DNA from: an uncultured Marinomonas sp.
Lineage (GTDB): Bacteria > Pseudomonadota > Gammaproteobacteria > Pseudomonadales > Marinomonadaceae
Direction of reading: 5' to 3'
Assembly: GCA_938009755.1 (NCBI GenBank)
Contig: CALLIL010000001.1
Location: 1 to 36,201 of the forward strand
DNA length: 36,201 bases
A program made the translations under genes and the position numbers. The notes beneath the pieces are model-generated. The model made no database searches, had not been told where the DNA came from, and saw only the letters and a list, made by a program, of their open reading frames with translations. This document shows positions 27,744 to 36,201 of this stretch, one piece after another (positions within the stretch are counted from its first letter, which is position 1; each line of letters begins with the position of its first letter).

Positions 27744-30374
27744 GTGAGTGATCGACAGGCGTCATTACGTGAAAACGTTAGGTTGTTAGGAGACTATCTT
27801 GGCGAGAGTATGAGTAATCATTTAGGAGAAGATTTTCTAAAAAAAGTAGAAAATATCCGATTACTTTCCAAAGAAGGGCGTCAATCAGGCGATCCAAGCG
27901 CATTAATCAAAGCACTCGAAGGGTTGAAAGACGAAGAAATCGTTCCTGTTGCTCGTGCATTTAATCAGTTCTTGAATTTATCCAATATTGCAGAACAATA
28001 TCACCGAGTGCATCGTCGTCGTACGAATGAAAGTCTGGGTGTGTATCAAAACCCTATCGGTGAACTTTTAGAGCGTTTATCTGCGCAAAAATTTACGCCA
28101 GAACAAATGATTGAATCTCTTCAATCACAATCCATTGAACTTGTTTTAACCGCTCACCCAACCGAAGTGGTTCGTCGCTCTTTGATTCGTAAATACGACA
28201 ATATTTCTAATGAATTAGAAGCGTTAGACAAAGACAATATTCTGCCTTTGGAAGAAACGAAGCATGTTCGTCGTTTGAAAGAGATCATTACTCAAGCTTG
28301 GCACACGGATGAAATTCGTGAGCAACGCCCGACGCCAGTAGACGAAGCAAAATGGGGTTTTGCGGTTATCGAGCAATCTTTGTGGCATGCGGTGCCGGGC
28401 TTTTTCCGTCAATTAGATGAACAATTCGAGACACTGACAAAAACAGAACACTTACCTCTGGATTTAGCACCGATTCGTTTCGCTACTTGGATGGGCGGCG
28501 ACCGAGATGGTAACCCGAATGTTACTCATAAAGTCACTAAAGAAGTGGCTTTGTTGGCTCGCTGGATGGCGGCGGATTTGTACCTTAAAGATTTGGCCGT
28601 ATTGCGTGCTGAATTCTCAATGACGCAATGCAATGACGCGTTACGTGCTCGTGTGGGAGAAAGTGCTCAACCGTATCGTGAAGTGATTCGTCAATTGGAA
28701 AAGAAAATGCTTGCGACCAAAACCTGGGCGAAAGCGTGTTTAGACGGTCAGCCAGTTGCCAATGATGATATTTTCCTTGGTAGCCAAGAGCTCATTGATG
28801 ACTTGACCTTGTGTTATCAATCATTGCTTGATTGCGGTATGAAAGTGATCGCTAATGGCGCTTTGTTAGACCTTATTCGTTGTGCGGCTACATTTGGTGC
28901 GACCTTGGTTCGTTTGGATGTTCGTCAAGACGCAGGTCGTCATATTGAAGCTTTGTCTGCTATTACGCGTTTTTATGGTTTAGGCGATTACGCAGAATGG
29001 GATGAAATGTCTCGACAAGCGTTCTTGTTGACAGAATTGAATTCAAAACGACCATTGTTGCCGATGGATTGGGAAACCACTGACGATGTGAAGGAAGTCA
29101 TTGATACCTTCAAAATGATCGCAGCTGGACAACAAAACTCTTTCGGTTCTTATGTTATTTCTATGGCAAGCTCGCCTTCTGATGTGCTTGCCGTTGCACT
29201 ATTGCTCAAAGAGTCTGGTGTGACTTTCCCAATGCGTATTGTACCGTTGTTTGAAACCTTGGCTGATCTGGATAACGCAGAACCGACTATCGAGCAGCTT
29301 TTCTCATTGCCTTGGTATAAGTCTTATATTAATGGCCATCAAGAAGTTATGATTGGTTATTCAGACTCTGCAAAAGATGCTGGGCAAATAGCGGCGACTT
29401 GGGGGCAATACAGAGCGCAAGAAGCGTTAACACGCCTTTGTAAGAAACACGATGTTCATTTGACCTTGTTCCATGGTCGCGGTGGTACCGTTGGCCGTGG
29501 CGGCGGCCCTGCTCATGTGGCGATCCTTTCTCAACCTCCGGGCTCTGTGAATGGCTCGATTCGAGTCACCGAACAAGGTGAAATGATTCGCTTCAAGTTT
29601 GGTGTTCCTGATATCGCAGTGCGCTCTTTAGAGTTGTATTGCTCTGCGGTCATGGAGGCGACTTTGATTCCAGCGGCGGAGCCAAAAGATGAATGGCGTG
29701 CCATCATGGACGAAATGTCTGAAGTGGGCATGAATCAATATCGTTCTATTGTTCGAGGTCATGAGGATTTTGTACCGTATTTCAGGTCCACAACGCCAGA
29801 GCAAGAATTGGCGAAATTGCCGTTAGGCTCTCGACCTGCTCGTCGTCGCTCTGATGGTGGTGTTGAAAGTTTGCGTGCGATTCCTTGGATCTTTGCTTGG
29901 ATGCAGATTCGTCTAATGCTACCAGCTTGGTTAGGGGCAGAGAGCGCGTTAGAGCAAGCAATTGAATCTGGCAATCTAGAGAAGTTACGAGAAATGCATA
30001 AAAAATGGCCTTTCTTTGGTGCGTATTTAGATATGCTGGATATGGTTTTGGCGAAAGCGGAGCCAGAGATTGCGGAATACTATGAAAAACGTCTTGTTGC
30101 CGAAGAACTGCAAGGATTAGGTCGTTTATTGAGAGGTAAGTTAAAGCAAGTACGTGAACTTGTGAAAACCTTGAAACAACAAGAGCGATTGATCGAAGAC
30201 AACAAAACCATTCGTCAATCAATTGATGTACGAAACCCGTACATTGACCCATTGCATTACCTTCAAGCTGAGCTTTTGTATCGCAGTCGTAAAGATGAGA
30301 ACAATGCTGAAGTGAATAAGGCCTTAATGATTACCATGGCTGGTATTTCAAGCGGGATGCAAAATACAGGCTAA
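27744..30374 (+). CDS. ppc: phosphoenolpyruvate carboxylase
   Basis: Adds bicarbonate to PEP to give oxaloacetate, refilling the TCA cycle. Catalytic His138 lies in LTAHPTEVVRRS. GGDRDGNPNVT binds substrate. The active-site loop is FHGRGGTVGRGGGP, and the C-terminus QNTG is the conserved allosteric-site ending. Length 876 is normal for the bacterial enzyme. The start is GTG at 27744 with AGGAGAG upstream (27732-27738). It lies 65 bases after mazG, probably with its own promoter, and upstream of adk. Confidence 0.97.
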   Translation: MSDRQASLRENVRLLGDYLGESMSNHLGEDFLKKVENIRLLSKEGRQSGDPSALIKALEGLKDEEIVPVARAFNQFLNLSNIAEQYHRVHRRRTNESLGVYQNPIGELLERLSAQKFTPEQMIESLQSQSIELVLTAHPTEVVRRSLIRKYDNISNELEALDKDNILPLEETKHVRRLKEIITQAWHTDEIREQRPTPVDEAKWGFAVIEQSLWHAVPGFFRQLDEQFETLTKTEHLPLDLAPIRFATWMGGDRDGNPNVTHKVTKEVALLARWMAADLYLKDLAVLRAEFSMTQCNDALRARVGESAQPYREVIRQLEKKMLATKTWAKACLDGQPVANDDIFLGSQELIDDLTLCYQSLLDCGMKVIANGALLDLIRCAATFGATLVRLDVRQDAGRHIEALSAITRFYGLGDYAEWDEMSRQAFLLTELNSKRPLLPMDWETTDDVKEVIDTFKMIAAGQQNSFGSYVISMASSPSDVLAVALLLKESGVTFPMRIVPLFETLADLDNAEPTIEQLFSLPWYKSYINGHQEVMIGYSDSAKDAGQIAATWGQYRAQEALTRLCKKHDVHLTLFHGRGGTVGRGGGPAHVAILSQPPGSVNGSIRVTEQGEMIRFKFGVPDIAVRSLELYCSAVMEATLIPAAEPKDEWRAIMDEMSEVGMNQYRSIVRGHEDFVPYFRSTTPEQELAKLPLGSRPARRRSDGGVESLRAIPWIFAWMQIRLMLPAWLGAESALEQAIESGNLEKLREMHKKWPFFGAYLDMLDMVLAKAEPEIAEYYEKRLVAEELQGLGRLLRGKLKQVRELVKTLKQQERLIEDNKTIRQSIDVRNPYIDPLHYLQAELLYRSRKDENNAEVNKALMITMAGISSGMQNTG

Positions 30375-30386
30375 ACAAGTTGGGTT

Positions 30387-30423
30387 AGCACTTTTTGATG
30401 ACGTTTAGTGGTTAGAAAGTGCT
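30387..30423 (+). terminator. stem-loop after ppc, weak terminator candidate
   Basis: A perfect 8-bp inverted repeat, AGCACTTT with AAAGTGCT, has a 21-base loop and starts 12 bases past the ppc stop. No T-run follows, so intrinsic termination is doubtful; it may be an mRNA 3'-end stabiliser. Further on, ATTTGCATA (30461-30469) and TATGCAAAT (30514-30522) form a second, wider inverted repeat before adk. The rest of 30375-30623 shows nothing recognisable. Confidence 0.35.
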
Positions 30424-30602
30424 CAATACCAAGAAGAAAATGATAAAAAGTAGCGTGTAAATTTGCATATTCAAGGGCTGCTTGGTTATGCTTGGCGCCC
30501 ATTTATTTTTTAGTATGCAAATGGTTTGTTCTTACGATATAGATTCGCACAGATAAGTGCATTTATCCGGTGTCGTGTGTGCAAACATCGCAAATACATT
30601 AA

Positions 30603-31280
<678 letters not shown>

Positions 31281-31287
31281 CCATTCA

Positions 31288-31995
31288 ATGACGGCCATTT
31301 TAGCACTCGATACTTCAACTCCAGCATGTTCCGTCGCTTTAAATATTGATGGTGTCATTCTGGAGGATTTTCGTATGGCACCACGTCTGCACAATGATTT
31401 GATACTGCCTATGGTCGATCAAATTTTATCGCAGGCTGAGTTAACCTTGTCTGATTTAGACGCCATTGCTTTTGGACGAGGGCCAGGTTCTTTTACTGGA
31501 CTTCGCATTAGTGCAGGTGTGGTTCAAGGCTTGGCATTTGGTGCCGATTTGCCTGTTATTCCTGTCTCGACATTGGCGGCCTTGTCTTTGGAAGCCTTTC
31601 AAAAAACCGGTAAAAATAACTGGCTTGCGGCGTTAGACGCTCGGATGGGGGAAATTTATCTGGGCGGCTATTATGTTAATAAAGACGATGGTTGCTATCA
31701 GGTTGAATCTTTAATCGATGAGTGTGTTGTGAAGCCTGGTGCGCTTGCTTCATTGTCTACTCTGTTTAATGGCGTTGGATCTGGGTGGTGTTATGAGGAA
31801 GTGCTAAATGGCTTTCTACCTGAACCTGCTGAACATGTTTTATTGGATTTAGCACCACGTGCTGCCTGCATTGCAGAGCTTGCTTTACTGGCCTTTGAAA
31901 AGGGTGAAACAGTCTCATCTTATGAGGCGATTCCGACGTATTTGAGAGATGAAATTACCTGGGAAAAACAAGCGCCTCGCGTAGGGAAACGTTAA
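31288..31995 (+). CDS. tsaB: tRNA threonylcarbamoyladenosine (t6A37) protein TsaB
   Basis: A non-catalytic ASKHA-fold partner of TsaD and TsaE in making t6A at position 37 of ANN-decoding tRNAs. The N-terminus MTAILALDTSTPACSVAL and the segment AFGRGPGSFTGLRISAG are diagnostic for TsaB. The C-terminal part (about 105-235) is variable, as in the family. Length 235 is normal. It starts 7 bases after adk and ends 3 bases before uppP, so adk-tsaB-uppP look like one operon. Confidence 0.95.
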   Translation: MTAILALDTSTPACSVALNIDGVILEDFRMAPRLHNDLILPMVDQILSQAELTLSDLDAIAFGRGPGSFTGLRISAGVVQGLAFGADLPVIPVSTLAALSLEAFQKTGKNNWLAALDARMGEIYLGGYYVNKDDGCYQVESLIDECVVKPGALASLSTLFNGVGSGWCYEEVLNGFLPEPAEHVLLDLAPRAACIAELALLAFEKGETVSSYEAIPTYLRDEITWEKQAPRVGKR

Positions 31996-31998
31996 AGC

Positions 31999-32799
31999 AT
32001 GTTATGGCATCAAGTTGTATTTTTGGCATTAATTCAAGGGTTAACCGAGTTTTTGCCAATATCAAGTTCTGCTCATCTTATTCTTCCTGCTCAGCTTTTA
32101 GATTGGCAAGATCAAGGTTTGGCGTTTGATGTGGCAGTGCATGTTGGCTCCTTGATGGCCGTTATGGCGTATTTTCGCAAGGACATTGTCGACATTAGCA
32201 TCGCTTGGCTTGTGTCTCTGAAAGAAAGAAAAGCTACGCCAAATAGCCGGTTAGCTTGGTGGATTTGTCTTGCGACAATACCTGCGTGTGCAGTTGGCGT
32301 AGTATTCGGTGATTTTATCAGTGTGCATTTTCGCTCAATTGAAGTGATTGGCTACACGACAATTGGTTTCGGTTTACTCCTCTGGTTGGCTGATCGTTAT
32401 GCGCCTTCTAAGAAAGCAGAGTATGATTTTTGTCCTAAAAGCGTTCTCTTTATTGGCTTTTCGCAAGCACTGGCATTAATTCCTGGCACATCTCGTTCGG
32501 GTATTACGATGACGGCAGCGCGTTCTTTGGGGTTCAGCAGGGAATGCGCCGCACGCTTTTCTTTCTTGCTGTCGATTCCTTTGATTCTGGCAGCAGGCAG
32601 TATGAAGTTGTTAGAGCTTATCGCTTCTGATATCTCGGTTGAATGGGACAGTATTGCACTTGGTGTGGCTTTGTCTGCTATCAGTGCTTATGTGTGTATT
32701 TTCTTGTTTTTGAAATGGCTGAACACCATTGGTTTTTTACCATTTTTTATCTATAGATTGGTTTTAGGCTCTGCACTTTTATTCTTGGCGTACGCTTAG
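31999..32799 (+). CDS. uppP: undecaprenyl-diphosphatase (UppP/BacA)
   Basis: An integral membrane phosphatase that regenerates undecaprenyl phosphate, the lipid carrier for peptidoglycan; excess gives bacitracin resistance. Motifs: LIQGLTEFLPISSSAHLILP (about 12-31), with the conserved Glu and Ser cluster, and ALIPGTSRSGITMTAARSLG with the catalytic PGTSRSG. About seven or eight hydrophobic segments are seen. Length 266 is normal. It begins 3 bases after tsaB with only a weak ribosome site, suggesting coupling. A terminator follows. Confidence 0.95.
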   Translation: MLWHQVVFLALIQGLTEFLPISSSAHLILPAQLLDWQDQGLAFDVAVHVGSLMAVMAYFRKDIVDISIAWLVSLKERKATPNSRLAWWICLATIPACAVGVVFGDFISVHFRSIEVIGYTTIGFGLLLWLADRYAPSKKAEYDFCPKSVLFIGFSQALALIPGTSRSGITMTAARSLGFSRECAARFSFLLSIPLILAAGSMKLLELIASDISVEWDSIALGVALSAISAYVCIFLFLKWLNTIGFLPFFIYRLVLGSALLFLAYA

Positions 32800-32837
32800 A
32801 AGAATAAAAAATAATAGATGTGAGGGTGACTGATTAA

Positions 32838-32865
32838 AGCTTCTAAATTGTTAGAGGCTTTTTTT
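32838..32865 (+). terminator. rho-independent terminator after uppP
   Basis: A 9-bp stem, AGCTTCTAA with TTAGAGGCT (one G-U pair), has loop ATTG and is followed by six T residues. It ends the adk-tsaB-uppP unit and lies upstream of the chosen rsmJ start. Confidence 0.85.
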
Positions 32866-32899
32866 GTATGTATATCGAGTTGTATTTGAGAGGTGCTTG

Positions 32900-33688
32900 T
32901 TGAGCTCTATAGCCGTGGCGACAGACGATAAATTTCTAGAGAAAGCCTCTCGTGCATTGGCTGATTCATTAAATCTTCCATTTCTCTGGCTTCGAGAGCC
33001 GGTGAAATTTGTCGCGCAATATGATTATCTGCTGCTAAACACTTCTGATGGTATTGCCATAGCTAAAACAGGAAAAGGCGCGCCGAAGCCTGTCTATGTG
33101 GACTTTACTTCTGGTGCTGTTGACCATCGCAGAAAGTTCGGCGGGGGGAAAGGGCAAGATATAGCAAAGGCGGTAGGCTTAAACAAACAGGCTCAATTAT
33201 CCGTATTAGACGCTACCGCTGGTTTGGGGCGTGATGCATTCGTGTTAGCCAGTTTGGGGTGTACGGTTGCTTTGTGTGAGCGTGTCGGTTTTGTTCGATC
33301 TATGCTCCAAGATGGTTTGTATCGAAGCACTTTGCATCATGAAGTGGCACAAATTACGCAAAGAATGACCTTGTTGGAAGGAGACATTCGTCATATACAA
33401 GGTGAAGCGCAGTTTGATGTGGTGTATTTGGATCCTATGTATCCTCATACAGAAAAATCCTCTGCTGCTGCAAAAAAAGAAATGGCATTTTTCAGGGATC
33501 TAGTGGGTAAGGATTTGGATGCTGATGACCTGCTTCCATACGCTATGGAATTGGCAGAATACAGAGTAGTTGTAAAGCGCCCAAAAGGTGCGCCTTATTT
33601 AAATAACGAAGAGCCAACCTATCAGCTTGAAGGGAAGTCTGGGCGATTTGATATTTATGTTCTGAAGTCTTTGGATTTATTATCTTAG
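32900..33688 (+). CDS. rsmJ: 16S rRNA (guanine-1516-N2)-methyltransferase
   Basis: SAM-dependent methyltransferase for G1516 of 16S rRNA. The SAM-binding motif is [18 protein letters not shown], and the active-site segment is [20 protein letters not shown] (the NPPY-like DPMYP). [20 protein letters not shown] is also characteristic. The frame extends back to 32864, but that lies in the T-run of the uppP terminator. TTG at 32900, with GAGAGG six bases upstream (32888-32893), is the better start and gives 262 residues beginning SSIAVATDD after the initiator. It is convergent with slyX. Confidence 0.94.
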   Translation: MSSIAVATDDKFLEKASRALADSLNLPFLWLREPVKFVAQYDYLLLNTSDGIAIAKTGKGAPKPVYVDFTSGAVDHRRKFGGGKGQDIAKAVGLNKQAQLSVLDATAGLGRDAFVLASLGCTVALCERVGFVRSMLQDGLYRSTLHHEVAQITQRMTLLEGDIRHIQGEAQFDVVYLDPMYPHTEKSSAAAKKEMAFFRDLVGKDLDADDLLPYAMELAEYRVVVKRPKGAPYLNNEEPTYQLEGKSGRFDIYVLKSLDLLS

Positions 33689-33725
33689 TTTTGCGCTGTT
33701 TAATTTAAGGTGCCCTAATTATATT

Positions 33726-33758
33726 GCATGATGTTTTAGTTTATTGCTTTTATCATGC
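33726..33758. terminator. inverted repeat between rsmJ and slyX
   Basis: A perfect 7-bp inverted repeat, GCATGAT with ATCATGC, has a 19-base T-rich loop. It lies between the convergent ends of rsmJ and slyX. It has no clear T-run after the stem, so a terminator role is only suggested by position. Confidence 0.3.
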
Positions 33759-33767
33759 TTGTCTTCG

Positions 33768-33980
33768 TTAATAGTGTGGAGGCCTTTCTCCTTCTTGAAT
33801 GCTTTGTTGCTGACGGTAAGACTCTAATTGTTTTCCCATTATTTGTAGCTTTTCTTTCAGTAGCAAAATATCTTTTTGCTGAGAAATTAACGCCTGGTTC
33901 AAACTGTCAATTGTGTCTTCTTGAAACTGTAGCTTAAACTCCAATTCGTCTATACGTTCATCTGTTTGTGAGGTGTTCAT
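33768..33980 (-). CDS. slyX: SlyX family protein
   Basis: A 70-residue coiled-coil protein of unknown function, conserved in gammaproteobacteria. Seen: heptad-like sequence IDELEFKLQFQEDTIDSLNQ and ISQQKDILLLKEKLQIMGKQ, and the family ending RPPHY. AGAAGG sits 7 bases before the ATG. It is a single gene, divergent from the cold-shock-domain gene and convergent with rsmJ. The name comes from its position next to slyD in E. coli; slyD is not in this window. Confidence 0.93.
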   Translation of the reverse strand: MNTSQTDERIDELEFKLQFQEDTIDSLNQALISQQKDILLLKEKLQIMGKQLESYRQQQSIQEGERPPHY

Positions 33981-34269
33981 AGATGCCTTCTGTGTGTTAA
34001 CCTTACTAAGCTAAGCTCGAAATTTACAACCTATTCTATACTCTATATTGATGTGGAAAATCGTCAAATAAAGTGTAAGAATGGCGTGAAAATTGCTCTA
34101 AATATAAGTTGAGTATATTACTACGATCTTCTTTGGCTTCACATGGCAATGTTAGAAAGAGTTTAGTAAATATGTTTATTTATTCACTTTTGTATTGATA
34201 CAAGGTTTTTTTAAAGAAAAACGAATTTTGTTTCACAATAATATTTAATTTAATAAGAGATATACTGTT

Positions 34270-34737
34270 ATGAATGATCATCAGGATAATGTTTCAAATA
34301 CTAAAGGATCTTCTGTTGGTTCTGTTTTGTTTTCGTTACGTACATTTATTACTAGCCTTATTATTGCTCTGATTGTTCCTTTGCTTATGGCTGTGGTTCT
34401 AAAAGAGCAAATTGGTACTAACTTTTTAATTTATTTTGGCTTCTTTTTTGTCTCTGTATATATCGGCGCAATGATTAGTCAAGCGCGTTATAGCAGCAGC
34501 ACTGATTCTGAAGAAGACGAAGACGATGACCGTGAGCAAGGTACTGTGAAATGGTTTAACTCATCTAAAGGCTTCGGCTTTTTGACAATGGAAAGTGGTG
34601 ATGATGTTTTTGTTCATTATCGTGCTATTCGAGGTCGTGGACGTCGCTTTTTGGTAGAAGGCCAAATTGTTCGTTTTTATGTTACAGAAGGTGAGAAGGG
34701 CAAGCAGGCGGAAAACGTTTCGATTATCCGCGGTTAG
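34270..34737 (+). CDS. membrane-anchored cold-shock-domain protein
   Basis: A 155-residue protein with two membrane segments (about 26-44 and 51-70), an acidic linker of mostly Asp and Glu (79-88) and a complete cold-shock domain (90-155). The RNA-binding motifs KGFGFLT (RNP1, 100-106) and VFVHY (RNP2, 113-117) are intact. With two helices both ends would face the cytoplasm, so the domain could bind RNA or single-stranded DNA at the inner membrane. Typical Csp proteins are about 70 residues and soluble. The upstream 289-base gap (33981-34269) is AT-rich with no recognised cold box. It ends at a strong terminator. Confidence 0.9.
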   Translation: MNDHQDNVSNTKGSSVGSVLFSLRTFITSLIIALIVPLLMAVVLKEQIGTNFLIYFGFFFVSVYIGAMISQARYSSSTDSEEDEDDDREQGTVKWFNSSKGFGFLTMESGDDVFVHYRAIRGRGRRFLVEGQIVRFYVTEGEKGKQAENVSIIRG

Positions 34738-34762
34738 TTTTGTTTTTTTAATCGCTCACACC

Positions 34763-34798
34763 AATAGCCCTGGATACCTTATCTGGGGTTATTTTTTT
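34763..34798 (+). terminator. rho-independent terminator after the cold-shock gene
   Basis: A 14-bp stem (34763-34776 with 34780-34793) with three G-U pairs and loop CCT is followed by five T residues. It lies 25 bases past the stop codon and separates this gene from tpx. Confidence 0.85.
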
Positions 34799-34820
34799 AA
34801 TAGTATAATGAGGTTTTTAT

Positions 34821-35318
34821 ATGGCTACGGTAACGCTACAAGGTAATCCTTTCGAGACAATTGGCTCATTGCCAGCTGTTGGTTCAACAGCGCCTAATTT
34901 TGAATTAGTGAAGCCTGACTTATCTGTTGCGACATTGGCAGACTTTAAAGGCTCAAAGCTTGTGTTGAATATTTTTCCGTCAATCGATACGCCAACGTGT
35001 GCGACATCTGTTCGTAAATTCAACGAATCTGCAGCAGCATTAAAAGGTGTTAATGTGGTTTGTGTTTCAGCAGATCTTCCTTTTGCAGCAGCACGTTTTT
35101 GTGGTGCTGAAGGTATTGATAATGTCGACACAGGTTCGAGCTTCCGCTCATCATTCGGTGATGACTATGGTCTTTCTTTTTCAACAGGGCCTCTTTTAGG
35201 CTTGTTGTCTCGTGCTGTTGTTGTACTTGACGAGACTGGATCTGTTATTTACACAGAGCAAGTTGCTGAGACGGCCGATGAACCGAATTACGATGCAGCA
35301 TTGGCTGTATTAGGTTAA
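34821..35318 (+). CDS. tpx: thiol peroxidase (Tpx-type peroxiredoxin)
   Basis: Reduces hydrogen and alkyl peroxides using thioredoxin. The peroxidatic Cys60 lies in SIDTPTCATSVRKFN and the resolving Cys94 in ARFCGAEG, matching Cys61 and Cys95 of the E. coli enzyme. Length 165 is usual. There is no true signal peptide; the family is mostly cytosolic despite the periplasmic label sometimes used. GAGG sits 7 bases before the ATG, and a TATAAT (34803-34808) lies too close to be its promoter. A strong shared terminator follows. Confidence 0.97.
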   Translation: MATVTLQGNPFETIGSLPAVGSTAPNFELVKPDLSVATLADFKGSKLVLNIFPSIDTPTCATSVRKFNESAAALKGVNVVCVSADLPFAAARFCGAEGIDNVDTGSSFRSSFGDDYGLSFSTGPLLGLLSRAVVVLDETGSVIYTEQVAETADEPNYDAALAVLG

Positions 35319-35332
35319 TATTTTTTAAGCAC

Positions 35333-35379
35333 AAAAAAAGCCAGCAGACTTTGAATGCAATGTCTGCTGGCTTTTTTGT
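35333..35379. terminator. bidirectional terminator between tpx and panD
   Basis: A GC-rich stem, GCCAGCAGAC with GTCTGCTGGC, has a 12-base loop. It is flanked by seven A residues on the left and six T residues on the right. It serves tpx on the plus strand and panD on the minus strand. Confidence 0.92.
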
Positions 35380-35404
35380 ATAAAATTTTAAGGTGTTTTA
35401 CGAA

Positions 35405-35785
35405 TCAGTTCTTCTGAACAGGAATGGTATTCGTTGAGCGCTCAACAGTGTTGTCTTTGTTTAGATAAACAAGTTTTGGCTTAAACTCATCGGCTTCTTT
35501 CTCATCCATTTGCCCATAAGCGGCAATGATAACTCTGTCTCCAACCTGAACTTTTCGTGCCGCAGCACCATTCATTGAAATGGTTCCAGAGCCTGCTTCG
35601 GCCAAGATGACATAAGTATGAAAACGTTCGCCATTGTCGACGTTGTAAATGTCAATTTTTTCAAATTCTCTAAAGCCTGCTAACTCTACAAGATCTTTGT
35701 CGATAGCACAGGAGCCGTCATACCAAAGCTCTGCTTGGCTTACGCTGGCCATGTGAAGTTTGCCTTTAAGAAGTGTAATTTGCAT
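35405..35785 (-). CDS. panD: aspartate 1-decarboxylase precursor
   Basis: Makes beta-alanine for pantothenate and CoA. The proenzyme cleaves itself between Gly24 and Ser25 (WYDGSCAID) to form the pyruvoyl group. Also seen are the substrate residues in ERFHTYVI and the segment [20 protein letters not shown]. Length 126 is normal. GAGAG precedes the ATG by about 8 bases. panC and panB, often next to panD, are not in the window. An unidentified gene lies 51 bases upstream on the same strand. Confidence 0.97.
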   Translation of the reverse strand: MQITLLKGKLHMASVSQAELWYDGSCAIDKDLVELAGFREFEKIDIYNVDNGERFHTYVILAEAGSGTISMNGAAARKVQVGDRVIIAAYGQMDEKEADEFKPKLVYLNKDNTVERSTNTIPVQKN

Positions 35786-35836
35786 GTATAAACTCTCTGT
35801 TAATGTTTCTGTATAGTGTTTTTAGTCTGGGTTGGT

Positions 35837-36201
35837 TTAGCTCCAGATAAATGGGCCTTCTTCGTATTCATTGATACGCCACCACTGATCTAAGTCTTGA
35901 TCGCCTTCTTCTTCCCAGCTTTGTAAGTTACAGCGAATTTCACAATTAAGTGATTTGAAGGCATGTTTAGCGCATTCTATATCATTTTCCCAAGGGGTTT
36001 TATCTGAATCAAACCAGACAGAGGTAAAACGCTTACCCGCTGCTTGTTCTAGAATGGTGACTTCTATGTTTGTGTTGTTCATCTGAATACGTAATTTTGT
36101 ACACAGTTTAGAAGGCGTGTTTTTTTCTAGTAAAGTAAACTCAGCTTCCAACCATGCAATAATGTTGTCAGTAGGGCAGGATAATGTGTAGATCTCGATG
36201 T
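35837..36201 (-). CDS. uncharacterised protein, N-terminus beyond window edge
   Basis: The frame is open from the last base of the window to the stop at 35837, giving at least 121 residues without a convincing start; an internal TTG at 36151 would be a poor one. The product is acidic, soluble and rich in Trp: VWFDSDKTPWENDIECAKHA, WEEEGDQDLDQWWRINEYEE and the ending GPFIWS. I do not recognise the family. It lies on the same strand as panD, 51 bases upstream, and could share its transcript. Confidence 0.7.
   Translation of the reverse strand, partial: IEIYTLSCPTDNIIAWLEAEFTLLEKNTPSKLCTKLRIQMNNTNIEVTILEQAAGKRFTSVWFDSDKTPWENDIECAKHAFKSLNCEIRCNLQSWEEEGDQDLDQWWRINEYEEGPFIWS

Noticed and set aside
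29782-30252. 156-codon minus-strand frame
   Set aside because: It is a shadow of the strongly conserved ppc C-terminal half.
32864-32899. Upstream start of rsmJ
   Set aside because: It begins in the T-run of the uppP terminator and lacks a ribosome site; TTG at 32900 has GAGAGG at the right distance.
33755-33937. 60-codon plus-strand frame
   Set aside because: It lies opposite slyX, whose family ending and ribosome site are clear.

Overview
The window reads as ordinary chromosome of a marine gammaproteobacterium. The gene order (lepA-lepB-rnc-era-recO-acpS, then barA/cysM-rlmD-relA-mazG, then ppc-adk-tsaB-uppP-rsmJ) and the protein sequences look most like Oceanospirillales, and Marinomonas is my best guess. 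That is recognition from memory, not a database result. Base composition is moderately AT-rich. I see no tRNA, rRNA, CRISPR array, IS element or prophage gene.

Layout. Positions 1-626 hold a divergent PRPP-synthetase-like gene on the minus strand, cut short inside a 25-bp inverted repeat at the window edge (probably a contig-end artefact). Positions 630-6060 form an AT-rich signalling block: a Cache-type chemoreceptor, a large soluble protein made of two repeated sensor units with a chemoreceptor-tip-like helix, and a membrane GGDEF protein interrupted by one in-frame TGA. Next come an orphan reading-frame remnant and an HD hydrolase. Positions 7036-9992 are a minus-strand operon: a small Rieske protein followed by modA, modB and modC (molybdate import). 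Then come mrcB (PBP1b) and ribE.

Positions 13614-19169 are a plus-strand housekeeping run: lepA (EF4), lepB (signal peptidase I), rnc (RNase III), era, recO and acpS. pdxJ, which often sits between recO and acpS, is missing. barA (GacS-type hybrid kinase) faces the other way and is divergent from cysM. rlmD, relA and mazG follow (23S rRNA methylation, stringent response, NTP clean-up), then ppc, adk, tsaB, uppP and rsmJ.

The right end carries slyX (minus), a membrane-anchored cold-shock-domain protein, tpx, panD (minus) and an unidentified gene running off the edge. Clear hairpin-plus-T terminators separate several units.

No wholly new system is evident. The least ordinary items are the duplicated soluble sensor at 2931-4925, the nonsense-interrupted cyclase at 4950-6011, the Rieske-mod operon and the membrane-tethered cold-shock protein.
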